Shown here: one piece after another, positions 50,050 through 61,115 of the stretch
How the letters are laid out: every line of letters starts with the position of its first letter
Position numbering within the stretch: position 1 is the first letter of the stretch
Origin: Hexactinellida sp. DTS-2022
Lineage: Eukaryota; Porifera; Hexactinellida
Direction: 5' to 3'
NCBI GenBank assembly: GCA_028753945.1
Contig: JAPNXP010000011.1
Coordinates: 3,906,001-3,970,000 of the forward strand
Length of the DNA stretch: 64,000 nucleotides
Position numbers and translations under genes: made by a program
The notes under the pieces: model-generated
Database searches by the model: none
What the model was told of the DNA's origin: nothing
The model's input: only the letters and a program-made list of their open reading frames with translations

Positions 50050-50330
50050 CTTATAGAGAGCGGATTGGCTCTGTTTAAAAGTAATAAATGCAAATACACT
50101 CCAACCTCCCTTATACGGGCACTGTGGTCCAGAGGGTACCCGTAACTCGGAATTTTTCCGATCTGAGAAATACAATGGAAAGTACACATGAAATTCGAAA
50201 ATGTCTAATCCATATTTTCTAAATTCATTCAAAATTTAAAACTGATGTTATTAACGGGTTGCGGATAATTTAAGATATGTATCTGGTATATAATTTTGTC
50301 ATTAAACTCCATTATTGATTAAATAGTACT

Positions 50331-50402
50331 AGCGCGCTTCACTTGCTAGGTCGCTTCGCGGCAGAACACAACCATACACCAACCGCTTCGCGGTTGGTGT
50401 GT
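50331..50402. repeat. GCTTCGCG hairpin repeat fragment
   Basis: GGTCGCTTCGCGGC and CCAACCGCTTCGCGGTTGG form short GC-rich hairpins in otherwise AT-rich DNA. This is a diverged or partial member of the hairpin-cluster family seen at 281-380, 11.99 kb, 12.56 kb and 61.97 kb. Confidence 0.6.
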
Positions 50403-50785
50403 GGTTTATTTACTCCTAATATTGATTATAAAGCGTAAATAGGCCTAAAATAGTAGAATTTAACAATGTGAAATTTAGTGATTACGTCATCATGCGATAA
50501 TGAGTAAGCATAGTGGCAATCTGGTGTGATCAACGTGTCCGCATCATTAATATACATGTTCTATTAAATTTTCAGATTTTTATCTCTTAGAGGGCGCGAA
50601 TTATGTGCGATTCTCGAAATGTGACAATGACGTCATAACTTGTCGAGGTGTGAGAAATTTTGAGTGGAAACCTCAACTTGTTGGCGGGTGCCAAAAGTTA
50701 CCCCTATATGCCAAAAATCACATTTGGAAACCGTCCACTTTCTTCAATCAACTCGTAACATACAAACAAATATATATATACACAC

Positions 50786-51374
50786 CAGGGAATGAAAGGT
50801 TCACGAACGAACTTATTGAACTTGAACTGAACGAACTGAACGCAGGGCATATAAGGAATTCACGGTGAACGAACTGAACGAACGCCAACGGTTTCCGAAC
50901 GGCAATTGAACGAACTGAACGAACTGAACGAACTGAATTGAATGAATTGAACGGATTGAACGAACTGAACTGAACGAACTAAACTGAATAAAGATAGTTA
51001 TAAATATTGATCCATTAAATATAATAGGTGAATGCAAAAGTGGTAATTCCGGACATCCCTAGTTGACTCATGTCTCTTAGCTAAGATTCTAGCTTCTTAA
51101 CCTGACTTCAATAACAGCTTGGGGGATAGAACAGTCTATTTTCAAAGGAATAGTTCGACCCACTCACTGTACACTGAACGAACTGAACGGATTGAACGAA
51201 CTGAACGAACTTAATCGAACGGATTGAACGAACGCGGGTTAGCCCGTGAACGAACTGAACGAACGCTGGTGGAGCTGAAGTTAGGAGCTGAACTTGAACG
51301 AACTGAACGTGCGTCAATTTAAGTTGAACGGAATTGCGTCAATTTCTGTCCGTTCGTGAACCTTTCATTCCCTG
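50786..51374. mobile_element. Foldback element with GAACGAACT arrays
   Basis: The termini CAGGGAATGAAAGGTTCACG and CGTGAACCTTTCATTCCCTG are inverted repeats. Inside each end are runs of GAACGAACT and GAACGGATTGAAC (about 50865-50995 and 51175-51310). No convincing target duplication is visible. It has no coding capacity; apparent frames simply read the repeat (VQFVQFVQ). Confidence 0.75.
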
Positions 51375-51427
51375 GTAGGTGTAATAAATAAACAATTCAT
51401 AGAGACTCTAAACTTATAGATAGATAG

Positions 51428-51499
51428 ATATGTTATGGGAAATATGCGAAACTGGGCATTTTGCAAATTGCCCAGTTTCGCATATTGCCCATAACATAT
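51428..51499. repeat. Near-perfect 72-bp hairpin
   Basis: Two 31-base arms (51428-51458 and 51469-51499) are reverse complements with a single A/G mismatch, separated by a 10-base loop. The arms contain ATGCGAAACTGGGCA. The long perfect stem is more like a young MITE than a microRNA precursor, though a small-RNA role cannot be excluded. Confidence 0.8.
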
Positions 51500-52768
51500 A
51501 GATATCGGATTTCTTAGCATAGGCTCATTTTTCTAACAATATACACTAAACTTAGAGAATATAAATAGATTGGATTACAGTAGAAATTATCTCAGTTTTA
51601 TAAATGGCAACGCAAATACTACTAACTTCCATGATCAGATAACGAATGCAAGAAAGAAGATACAAGACAGCTTCAAAAAGTATCATGAAGCTCTACGAGT
51701 TAGAGAAAGTAGCCTCCTCTCTAGAGTTGATCGCATAGAGACAGAGTACAATAGCAAAACTCAAAACATGAATAAATTAGTCGAAGATTTGAATAAAATA
51801 AAAGTGTTAGCTCAGATACCCTCACTGATAACGAACATAAAACTACCTTTGAAATAATTCGTATTACAATTGACAACAAGATAGCAGAGCTAACAGCTGG
51901 TATAGACGGTAGCAGTGAGTTCGAGTGGGATAGTCTATTCGAGACTGACATTGAACAGATAGGGAGTATTAAGCTTAACGGTCAGACTAACGTATCTCCC
52001 ACCCGCACTTTCTCTCCCCAAGTGAAGCCTGTTGTACCGGACTACAAGGCTAAACGGCTGCCTACTGCCTACTGCTGCAAGAAGTCTAACGAACAGAAAG
52101 CTCCTGGAGAATTCAATCGTCCCAGAGGCATAGCAGTGCATTACAAGACTGGACACATTTACATAGCGGATATGTGCAACTATCGAGTACAGTATTTACC
52201 TGTAACGGAGACTATCTCTTCATGTTCAGTGAGAAGATGAATAGTCCAATGGGTATCTGTATAACTCGTAATAGCGTGCTAGTTACACAACACAGTGGTC
52301 ATTTTATTAGTATCTACGAGCTAGGAGGCAAACTAATCAAGAGTGTTGGTAGCAATGGAAGTGGAGAAGCTCAGTTCAACTGTCCATACGGTCTGGCTGT
52401 CTCTGACAGAACTAACGATGTCTATGTCTGCGATCTTAGCAATAACAGAGTCCAAATCTTCACAGAGGATATCAAGTTCCATTCCATGCTAGGAATAGGT
52501 GTGTTTTACTATCCACGTGATATTAAGAGGTATTAAAATCGACGAGGCGCATGCGCCTAAGCTACCAGGCGCATGCGCCTAAGCTACGACGCGCATGCGC
52601 CTAAGGTACAAGGCGCATGCGCCTAAATGTTCAATGGATATCCACTACATGCGTACATGCTTTGTACACAAGAATAAGCACATCTATTTAATTCTTGGTC
52701 GACTTACTGAAATAGGCTTTCGTCGATTTAATTAAATTGTATATAAACCAAAATGTTTAAATTGCTTT

Positions 52769-53766
52769 CAGATATGTCTGGAAATTTCCTAGAAGTTCAT
52801 CCTCTTCAAAAGAAACGTAAACTTAATAATTCAGAACTACATTCTACCTACAAATTCAATCAGTAAACACTTCTGTTCATGATACCTGTACACTCGATTT
52901 CCACAACCCAATAGCAAAACATGCAACCGAGCTACTTCCGCCAACCGAACTTTGTGAGATACATCATTTTCATTTTGAAAATGACCTTACAACCATCCAA
53001 ATCCCAATTATTGATAAATATATACGTCTTCTCAAAAGTGCTGATTTTTGGAATCTCTCAGATTCCGAACTGACACTATTTCCAGATTATAAATGCTCTC
53101 AAGGTGAGTTATAAATTATTACTGATTTGCTCTTTTGTGATGTAATGAGACTGATAAGCTACATTGTTATGCTTACATTCACTCATTTAGGTGCTATATC
53201 CCTCTCAAAGAGCCTTGTGATATTAACGAATGGGAATTGTGATCGATGCAGGTCTGTAGATTGCATTCATTGTGCAGCTTATGAACAATGCCTCCCTTTT
53301 ATAACTCTGGAAATTGTTAAAGCTGTGTACATTCAAAATAAACCATTGTATATTTTAGACAATACCTATATAATACTATCTGATGATGAATTTGCAATTC
53401 ACACCTATCGCCATCAGGAGAATAAATGGTATTGTGAATCATGCGAAAGGGTTTGCAAATGTAAATCTATTTTCCAGAAGCTTCCTGAGGAATTTATACC
53501 GAAGTCATCAAAGAAGTTTTAATTTCTAGTTAAACCTGAATGTATTTCGAATGTTCCGATTCCATTCCAGTTAAACCATACTCTTTCGACAGTTTATAGA
53601 CGCCAACTATTAGATTTAATTGTGCTTTCAGAAAATTTATATCCCGAAAATTTGTCTCAAGTATGTCCCTATGGTTTTGGATACCCAGAATCTAATTTAA
53701 AATTGGAACAAACAGGGATTAATATATATCTAGTTAATGATATTGTCAAATTCAAGGATCACAAAG
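52769..53766 (+). pseudogene. Cys-rich transposon protein remnant
   Basis: Frame pieces: 52769-52866 (MSGNFLEVHPLQKKRKL...); about 52865-53104 in another frame (TSVHDTCTLDFHNPIAK...ADFWNLSDSELTLF), ending at a GTGAGT donor; an exon from about 53192 after a TTTAG acceptor (GAISLSKSLVILTNG...) with CDRCRSVDCIHC and WYCESCERVCKC cysteine clusters, ending KSSKKF at 53522; then about 53527-53766 (VKPECISNVPIPFQL...CPYGFGYPES). The cysteine pattern suggests a zinc-binding N-terminal region of a transposase-related protein. Homology to KDZ-type (Kyakuja/Dileera/Zisupton) proteins is conceivable but not demonstrated. Confidence 0.55.
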
Positions 53767-54592
53767 GTACTTAAGTACTCTTTATAGTTTTCTAAGGTAA
53801 GAGAAATGTAGAATTACAAAATTGTAAATTAAAAGTACTCAAGTCACTAGACTAGAGAATATTTAAAATCAGCTGCAAATAAGAATGTAGAAATAATTTG
53901 TTTTTTAATTATTAGAGATTGTATTCAAATATAAACAAATAGTACATACAGTTAGGTCCGCTTATTGGGAAAGAGTTTTTACCTGCTTAATTAATATTAA
54001 TTTATGAAATTACGAACAAGACTATGATCAGAATATACCAATTTACATAGTGGGTTGTATCTTATTTGGTAATTCATTGAATTATCTTTCAGTCGATAAA
54101 TTTGCATAATGGGAATTTATTATTACTGTAGTTTGTTTCACTTATTTAGGGCAATGGTCAAAAAGATGGGGATTTAGTATAACATGTTTTGAGATATGGT
54201 CCAGGCAAATTTTGAATGGTGTCAACATGTGTTCCAAAAAATGAAATTCAAAATTTGGGCCACGATATATACATTAGTAAGCAACTAGACAGTCATCGAG
54301 AAATTTTCCCACCTGTGACACTTACAATCTAGGCTGTAGAGCCGTCACGGAGAAACAAAAACAATAATAACCAACCAGGGCCGTGAGATTAGAACTGGCC
54401 CACTACGTAGTATTCGGCATAGTAAAAATTGAATACTTACACAATATGCATTGATAACAACATCCGATAGCATTGTCATGTGGTTTGAGAGTTCTGTTAT
54501 GCATTTTTTTCTTGTTTGTGAAGTTAAAGGCTTATATCCATTCTTGGGCTGTGAGATTACATGTGAATCTCCCATTAATATAATTGGGGAGT

Positions 54593-56011
54593 TTAGAGGT
54601 TGTTGAGGTGTATCAAGTAATCCTCCATAAAAAGAACTATTTGAATAAGAACTACTTTCATCCAGTTTGGTTTTCTTAGGCAGGGGACTAGGAAAGTAGT
54701 ATTTTCTTTGTGCCTTTTTGGAGTGCTAGTAACATACTCAACAATAGAGGTATTCAACCCTAAATATTGTTTATATGATTCAGCAATAGTTATCAATTTT
54801 TCCTTCGTAATGGAATGCTTTTTAGTTTGCTTGGAGATATAAACAAATGGTATTTGCTTGGCCACCATGAAGGTCTAGATTCGTCAACCCAAATGTTCTT
54901 TCTTTGTCCTAAAATTATGTAATGAATGTCAATAATAAAAAGACAGTAAGTATTATACAATAGTTACATAATTTTTTAAATTATAAACTTAAAATTAAAG
55001 ATTAGTGAATAAGTACAAATTTTAATGGAAATTATTTATAAGTCAAGCAACAGCCAGCATCAATTGTGTGAAAAACAATAACGAATTCTGGACATATAAA
55101 TTCGAAATTTACAGATGTTAATAATAAAATTGTTTAGTTTAAAAAAGATAATAATATAGTACTGCAGTGCAACCTCTATAAGTGGGGGAGCTTGGGACGG
55201 GCAAAATTTGAATTGCCCCCCATTCCCCAGTTATAATTTTCAATGGATAGACACTACATATGGTCATATTATGAAATATATACTTATAACACATCCATTA
55301 TTAATGTAAGTTATAGTCAGTATTTGTATATTTTGACAATTTAGTTAAATTCTGATCCACTGCCGATGATTTCTTAAAAAACATTATAGTAGAGACATCA
55401 AAAATATTTTTATCTGTAGAACTTTAGAGTGTATTTATTAGAAATGCAGCATAATTTATAAGTTTTATGTTAGACTTTGTCCATCTCCCCCATTTATATA
55501 GGTCATTTTGTATGGGAATACTAATTCCTTTAAAATTAAGGTCCCCCATTCCTCCACTTCCCCGCTTATAGACGATCATTTGTATGGAAATGAACGAATA
55601 TGGACCAAAATTCCTCCGCTTATAGAGGTTCCCCATTTATAGATACCCCACTTATAGAGGTTTGCATGTATATCACCTATTTGATTACTAACCGACTGAT
55701 TTTTGAACAGCCCAAGAAATAATCCGTCTTAGTTTTTCAGAACTGCAATTGCGAATATCTTCATGAATAATTTCGAACATGTCTTTGTCCAATAAAGGTT
55801 TGGTCTTCATGGTTTCCATTGGAATAGCTAAACTGAGCCAAACCTTGTCTTTATTTTCCTTGATTATTTCTCTGAACCCATTTGGGCCTAGAATGTCGAG
55901 ACTACCGGCCCAGGTAAAAGTAACTCCAACCGATTCGCCAGTCACCCTTTGAAACTGATCACAAACATTCAATAATATGTCTCGGGCGTTTTTCTTTTTC
56001 ATACGTTGCAT
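54593..56011 (-). pseudogene. Minus-strand ORF remnants of the same transposon
   Basis: 55688-56011 encodes MQRMKKKNARDILLNVCDQF...IISWAVQKSVG (107 residues, no family recognised). Further on, about 54915-54800 reads RKNIWVDESRPSWWPSKY, then shifts into 54593-54868 (IPFVYISKQTKKHSITKEKLITIAESYKQYLGL). Likely exons of one transposon gene convergent with the Cys-rich one. Separated by the nested MITE and at least one frameshift. Confidence 0.4.
55165..55668. mobile_element. CCTCTATAAGTGGGGG MITE, copy 2
   Basis: Starts CAGTGCAACCTCTATAAGTG and ends CACTTATAGAGGTTTGCATG, next to TA. It is diverged from the 45733-46232 copy but has the same inner CCCCGCTTATAGA repeats. It is nested inside the 52528-56212 transposon and therefore younger than it. 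Confidence 0.8.
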
Positions 56012-56466
56012 AATTATTTTCTAAATTAACAAGCTTATTAAATTGTGTTGAATACTTGTATATTACCTGTATAAATATTTCAAACTAATCATTCGAAGAT
56101 GTGCATATTATTTGCGCTCTAAACGTCTTAATTAATAGACGCATGCGCCTCGTACCTTAGACGCATGCGCCTGGTAGCTGAGGCGCATGCGCCTCGTCGA
56201 ATATAATATATGGATATTAAGGTTACACGAGACAGAGTATTGGTGCTAGACTAAAGTGATCCGTGTATGTTTGTGTTCGATTCAAATCACGTTCTAACCA
56301 ACAGACTGATAACTCGTGGCAATGGTAAGCAAACAAACAATCCATACTGTTTCGACATAGACAGAGAACATAACATCATTCTGAGTGACTACGGTAATCA
56401 CTGTGTGTGTGTATTCAATCAGGAGGGAGAAGAGAAACACAGGATTGGCAGTATTTCATCCACAAT

Positions 56467-56590
56467 TTAGGCAAGGGGGGGGGCAAAGTAGAGTTTTGGG
56501 AATGTGAGGGGGGGCGGCTTCAGCTCTGATCAATGTATTTTTCAAATCCCAGGGGGGGTCAAATGCCCCCCCTCGCCCCCCCCCGTATGG
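56467..56590. repeat. G-run/C-run inverted repeat
   Basis: Runs of nine G near the left end and nine C near the right end, with smaller G7 and C7 runs between, form a foldback directly after the NHL pseudogene remnant. It is probably a MITE fragment. It has potential to form G-quadruplex structures. Confidence 0.55.
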
Positions 56591-56725
56591 AATAGTGCTA
56601 GACAAGAGTATTTAATAATGTAATAATAATATAGTATATATAAATAACAAATATTGTAGATTATGAACTGATGCACTAATAATGAGTAAATAGGTAAATA
56701 AGGCGAGCAGAATAATCCATATATC

Positions 56726-57634
56726 TTAAGCAATACTGAAATTAATGTCAATACACCCTTTATCGTTGTTTTGATCGATGAGAGTTAGTTGCGCATAATA
56801 TGAACCGAGAGGGGCTAACCTTGGGATATATCTTGAAAATACAAATTCATAATTTCCTTTTGCTAAGGGCAAATTGAATTTTTTAGAGAGTGCCAATTTG
56901 TTGTCATAAAAATGCAACATCATTGGACCAATTTTTTTCCATATTTTCAACTCTACGCTTCCACTGGTGATAGTATGCGGGACAATTAATGTAAATTTCA
57001 TTTTCATATTTTGTCCTCTTAATACAGGATCAGGAGATATATTAACATTCCTAATGACCAGACGGTTGCTATTCAGGTTACATTCCTTCCAAGTGAAATC
57101 TTCCATCTGAATATATTCTTCATTGAGAGATGTGGATAATTCAATATCAGTGGATTCTGAGGATATTTCGAGATCAGAGACAGATGTCGATAGTTCTATA
57201 TTACTGTCTAACTGTATGTCACTATTTTGTGTTACAGGTATGGTACTATGGGAAAAGCCAGTTGGAGTTTCGGGTATAAGAGTAGGAGCATTCGAAGTGC
57301 CACTATTATGTGTTACAGGTATGGTACTATGGGAAAAGCCAGTTGGAGTTTCGGGTATAAGAGTAGGAGCATTCGAAGTGCCACTATTATGTGTTACAGG
57401 TATGGTACTATGGGAAAATCCAGTTGGAGTTTCGGATATAAGAGTAGGAGAATTCGAAGTGCCACTATCATGTGTTACAGGTATGGTACTATGGGAAAAG
57501 CCAGTTGGAGTTTCGGGTATAAGAGTAGGAGAATTCGAAGTGCCACTATTATGTGTACTTAGTGTGCTGACAGTTGAACGACTGTTTACTACTGGCAGTA
57601 GCAGTAGAATAGTACATAACATAGGATAGCACAT
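56726..57634 (-). CDS. Secreted ML-domain protein with mucin-like repeats
   Basis: An open frame of 302 residues. Residues 1-19 are a signal peptide (CTILLLLPVVNS core). Residues 27-134 are four copies of a 27-residue Ser/Thr/Pro repeat (SPTLIPETPTGFSHSTIPVT), probably an O-glycosylated stalk. An acidic Ser/Thr region runs to 175. Residues 178-302 are an ML domain (MD-2/NPC2/PG-PI-transfer type): ISPDPVLRGQNMKM (199-212), LPLAKGNYEF, IPRLAPLGSYYAQLTLID (270-287), with Cys185 and Cys294 placed like the conserved outer disulfide. The inner cysteine pair of many ML proteins is absent. Known role: lipid binding outside the cell or in endosomes, including LPS recognition by MD-2. A fused mucin-like stalk is unusual. 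A possible 5' non-coding exon with a GTAAGT donor lies at 58339-58400. A nearby ATTAAA at about 56615 may be the poly(A) signal. Confidence 0.85.
   Translation of the reverse strand: MCYPMLCTILLLLPVVNSRSTVSTLSTHNSGTSNSPTLIPETPTGFSHSTIPVTHDSGTSNSPTLISETPTGFSHSTIPVTHNSGTSNAPTLIPETPTGFSHSTIPVTHNSGTSNAPTLIPETPTGFSHSTIPVTQNSDIQLDSNIELSTSVSDLEISSESTDIELSTSLNEEYIQMEDFTWKECNLNSNRLVIRNVNISPDPVLRGQNMKMKFTLIVPHTITSGSVELKIWKKIGPMMLHFYDNKLALSKKFNLPLAKGNYEFVFSRYIPRLAPLGSYYAQLTLIDQNNDKGCIDINFSIA
57222..57550. repeat. 81-bp coding minisatellite, 4 copies
   Basis: Four tandem 81-base units encode the 27-residue repeats of the ML-domain protein. They differ at only a few positions (GCATTCGAAG or GAATTCGAAG; CTATTATG or CTATCATG), and the reading frame is kept. 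Repeat number is likely variable between individuals. Confidence 0.9.
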
Positions 57635-60174
57635 TATGATAAGAAGATGAAAATTTATGAAAATATTAAAAGAATGTACGTTTATTTATATATTTGTGTG
57701 TATTTGCAGTATGTGTATGTGGGCATAAAAACTCATTAGTTTATTTAATCATTAATTAACTTGTTGCATGACTATACCAGGGAATCTTTAAAATGAATAG
57801 AATTAATTAAAACAATAAAAAGAGTATATTATTGAAGATAAGATTCCCTCTATTGTAAATAAATGGCCGTGTATTGTTTTAATTGTTTTAATCATTCTTC
57901 AAGATTCTCATTAATTTAGTAGATTTCAAATTCATTGAAGCACACACAAACAAAGGACCAAGTTATATTATAATTTAGCTTATAACTCAAAATAAGAGGA
58001 GCCAAACCAATGATAATTATATACAAAACAAAAATGCGTTGGTGACCATATAAATACTACTGAATAAAGCGTCAAGGATAAATTTGGTGATTTATGAATA
58101 CAGTAGATGTTGGATATAAGAACACCGGTTATTTGAACATGTCGGTTATAAGAACATTAAATTGGAAAACGGTTTCTATATACCCTATATAATTTATGTC
58201 GGTTATAAGAACATAATATGCTGTTCCCGAAAATGTTCTTATTACCGGCATCCACTGTACCAACACAGGCAATAAATTATATAACAACAAATAGAGTTAA
58301 TAGTTAAATAAGAGAACAAATAAGTATAAATTACTTACAGCTTGCATTTGCCTGAGCGGAGAAGAGAGTGGAGAGACAGATGGAAATCTGTTAGACATTC
58401 TACATGGACACCAGTATATTATTCAGCCATTTGTAAATACGCTCCTAATCCTGGTCTGATCCAATTTCCATACGCCTAAATCACTAATTATTGTTATGGT
58501 ATGGGAGAAGATTCCAATTTTTCGCGCTCCTAATTAATTTTTTTCCTAAAATCATACTCCAAAAGGAGCGTCTCGCGCTCTTGGATAATTCCCTGATGGA
58601 CACTAATCATAGATTGTAAAGAAAACATTTAACAATATACTAAGAAATAGCAAGTACTAGATACAAATATAACCTCGTTAATACGAAAACCAGGGGAGCA
58701 TCAAAATGATGTTCACCTTATCCGATATTCGCATTAATTTTGTATTTAAAGGGCTTCGAAGGGGACTAAAATAGTGTCTGTAATAACCGTGTTCGTACTA
58801 ACAAGGTTCTACTGTACTAAGAAATTAAGGTAAAAACATGGCACTGGTAGAGTTAAAAATCTTAGTATTTCTAACAAAAACCAAGTGTACTTCTTCGTGA
58901 GTTTATTGTACAAAAACGGGGGTCATAATGAATATTAACTGTGTATTTCAATAAAGATGATATGTTAATAGTATTACACACTAACCACACACCCAGCCTT
59001 GTGTTTTAATAGTTAGATAGATTTTATGTTTCAGAATTTATCGATTATAATTTGTCTCTACAATCTTTCCTCTGTTTTAATTTAAGGTGTATTTTCATGT
59101 TCTCATATTCTCATGTACAGATACTTTGGTAGTGAAGTTTTAGGGTGCTTGGCGGGGCAGCTTCTCCCGAGTTTGTATCTGGCTCGGGTGTACAAGATTC
59201 CTAAAATGTTTCTGAATGGCAACCCCCAGGTCCCACCCTCACATATTATATTATTTCTAAGCTATAATATAAGTAGACTAGTAGAGTAATGTTCGTCAAA
59301 TTACAAAGGATCCAATAGCGATCTGGCTCCATTAGCATGGGCGTACATTTCGAGGATAATACTAATACTTGGATAATTATCCTCCATTTTTTCTTATTAA
59401 ATATTGAAGTAAGAACAAATACAAGTCAAAAATCCCAGGAAGAAAGCCAATAATGAGCTGGAAAAATTTCTGTAGGGCTTGAACCTCTAAAATTTCGCTC
59501 GTTCGCAATGCTATTTTCGCTCGTTCGCAATGGTCCTAATTATCGGTCTAACAAATTTAGTTAAAAGTCTAACAAAATTCGTAATACCTCTAACAAAAGT
59601 TGTGAAATGTCTAACAGATTTTCCATTCTAACAAAATTAATGAAAAGTAAAAGAATTACTGATACAGCTAACAGCTCTAATTAACCTAATCCTACAATTA
59701 ATGAAAAGTATTTTCAGTAATTTTGTCAGACTTTTCAGTAATTTGTTAGACTTATCAATGATTCTGTTAGACTTTTCAATGATTCTGTAAGACTTTTCAA
59801 TAATTTTGTTAGAGGTATAACGAATTTTGGTAGGCTTTTAATCAAATTTGTTAGACCGATAATTATAACCGATATATAATTAGCTAAATATAATTAATAG
59901 TTTAACAACTCCATAAAAACTCAAATTCAAATTTTAATTTTTTCAAATCTATTATAGGTAACATCTCGTTTTAGGAAAATATCCGCGTTTAAGTATTTGC
60001 CTATTAGCATTAAAATGCTAATAGCACCCTTGAATGTAAGAATACATACGATTATTGTTGAAATACTTATTTTGGTTAGGTAGTTAATTAATATTGCTTG
60101 ATCAAAAATCGTAACCCCAGGTGCAAATTAGGCCAATCTCAAATCTCTAAAGGTGTGGAAAAGGCACCGTCTAC
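57635..60174. other. Repeat-rich spacer without genes
   Basis: Besides the possible exon at 58339-58400, it holds a TA-flanked MITE at 58101-58257 (CAGTAGATGTTGGATATAAG and inverted TTACCGGCATCCACTG ends), a CTCGTTAATACGAA...GTTCGTACTAACAAGGTTCTACTG MITE at 58668-58816, and an element at about 59535-59870 whose ends AATTATCGGTCTAACAAATT are inverted and whose interior repeats AGTCTAACAAAAT-type words. About 60110-60174 is a retrotransposon 3'-end-like sequence. Confidence 0.6.
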
Positions 60175-60843
60175 CAGTGGCGCAAACAGGGGGGGGGCGC
60201 GGGGGGGCGTGTGCCCCCCCCCGTAAAAAGTTGAAGGGGGACAACATTAATGGTGCGGGTGTTACCGTGCCCTCTGGATAAAAAATAAGATGTTCAATAT
60301 AATTTAGGAAAGTAAAATATACGTATAATTCATTAAAAAAATGTCATTTGTTGCAATCAATTTTTTTCGGGGGGGCAAGCCCCCCAGACCCAGAGGCAGC
60401 GCCACGCTGGGGCAAGGTGGGGCAAATGCCCCACCTGGCCTACGGCTTGCCCCACCACTGGTGGGGCAAGCCTTATCAATAGCTTATAATTTATTTGGGC
60501 GCTTTTGAAGTTTTTTCGCTCGTCTTCTTAATAGGACGCTTTTTTAACCCAAATTTGTACATGGATACGTTTGAATTGGTTTTCATGTTTTGAACCTTGT
60601 TGTTACTGTTAGTTTTACCATGAAATTTCCCCATACCACTATTGTGTGTCTACCTATATTTTTTGATAGTGATTTTATTGTTAAACATTTTGCCCCATCT
60701 CAAATGACCCTTGCCCCGGCCAGCCCCATCGCTCATTTTGGTCTCGCGCCGCCACTGCCCAGACCCCCAAAAAATCGCTCGCTACACTCGTACCGCGCGC
60801 CCCCCCAACTTTAACCTCAGACTTGTAAAACTTTGCGCCTATG
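60175..60843. mobile_element. hAT-type MITE with CCGTCTAC duplication
   Basis: Terminal CAGTGGCGCAAACAGG and inverted TTTGCGCCTATG, flanked by the 8-bp direct repeat CCGTCTAC (60167-60174, 60844-60851). It contains long G and C runs. An internal segment from about 60392 (CAGAGGCAGCGCCACGCTGG) to about 60760 (GCGCCGCCACTG) appears to be another nested element. It is inserted into the retrotransposon 3'-end-like sequence. Confidence 0.8.
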
Positions 60844-61115
60844 CCGTCTACGATGGAAAAATCTCTAATAACATAAATGTTACATAATACATCTCATTTG
60901 GACAGAACCTAAATCCTAGATTAATTAATTATTTTCAAAATTAATTTATAATTTCAATATACGTTGGTTATAAATTACGTAATTCCATTCATAGTCGTAT
61001 TATTAGGAAGCCAATATTGGTGTAATAATAAACAATGCATCAGAGAAGCTAACTACTCTAGTGCATTCTTGGAAACCAAACATATCAGATCACTGATCTT
61101 GTGATCACTCATAGT

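Larger units (their letters stand above)
52528..56212. mobile_element. 3.7-kb transposon with 9-bp duplication, decayed
   Basis: GATATTAAG is duplicated at 52519-52527 and 56213-56221. The ends carry TCGACGAGGCGCATGCGCC in inverted orientation, followed by a ~22-bp tandem array of GCGCATGCGC palindromes: four at the left (52540-52626) and three at the right (about 56140-56195). A 9-bp duplication is typical of Mutator-like elements, but the coding remnants do not settle the superfamily. It is riddled with frameshifts and carries a nested MITE at 55165-55668. Confidence 0.8.
51570..56466 (+). pseudogene. Coiled-coil/NHL-repeat protein, split by a transposon
   Basis: 51570-51857 starts MDYSRNYLSFINGN and gives a coiled coil (ARKKIQDSFKKYHEALRVRESSLLSRVDRIETEY). 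The next part continues in other frames: SSDTLTDNEHKTTFEIIRITIDNKIAEL. NHL repeats follow: PRGIAVHYKTGHIYIADMCNYRVQ, then PYGLAVSDRTNDVYVCDLSNNRVQIF, to YYPRDIK at 52527. After the 52528-56212 insertion and one duplicated 9-mer, the frame resumes VTRDRVLVLD, stop, SDPCMFVFDSN...LSDYGNHCVCVFNQEGEEKHRIG to about 56450. Known family (TRIM-NHL-like, here without a visible RING or B-box): beta-propeller binding proteins. Lesions: frameshifts near 51805 and 52190, a TAA at about 56250, the insertion, and a missing 3' end. Confidence 0.85.

Noticed and set aside
48857..50232. Small frames in the 48.9-50.2 kb elements.
   Set aside because: They fall within nested non-autonomous elements and show no transposase motifs.
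50813..51317. Minus-strand frames of VQFVQFVQ type.
   Set aside because: They translate the GAACGAACT tandem words of a foldback element; no start context or family.
52174..52536. Independent small NHL protein starting with Met at 52174.
   Set aside because: The frame is the continuation of the upstream NHL coding sequence after a one-base loss, so it is a piece of one pseudogene.
57123..57629. Plus-strand frames with four repeats opposite the ML-domain gene.
   Set aside because: Antisense shadow of the 81-bp repeat; the minus-strand frame has a signal peptide and an ML domain.
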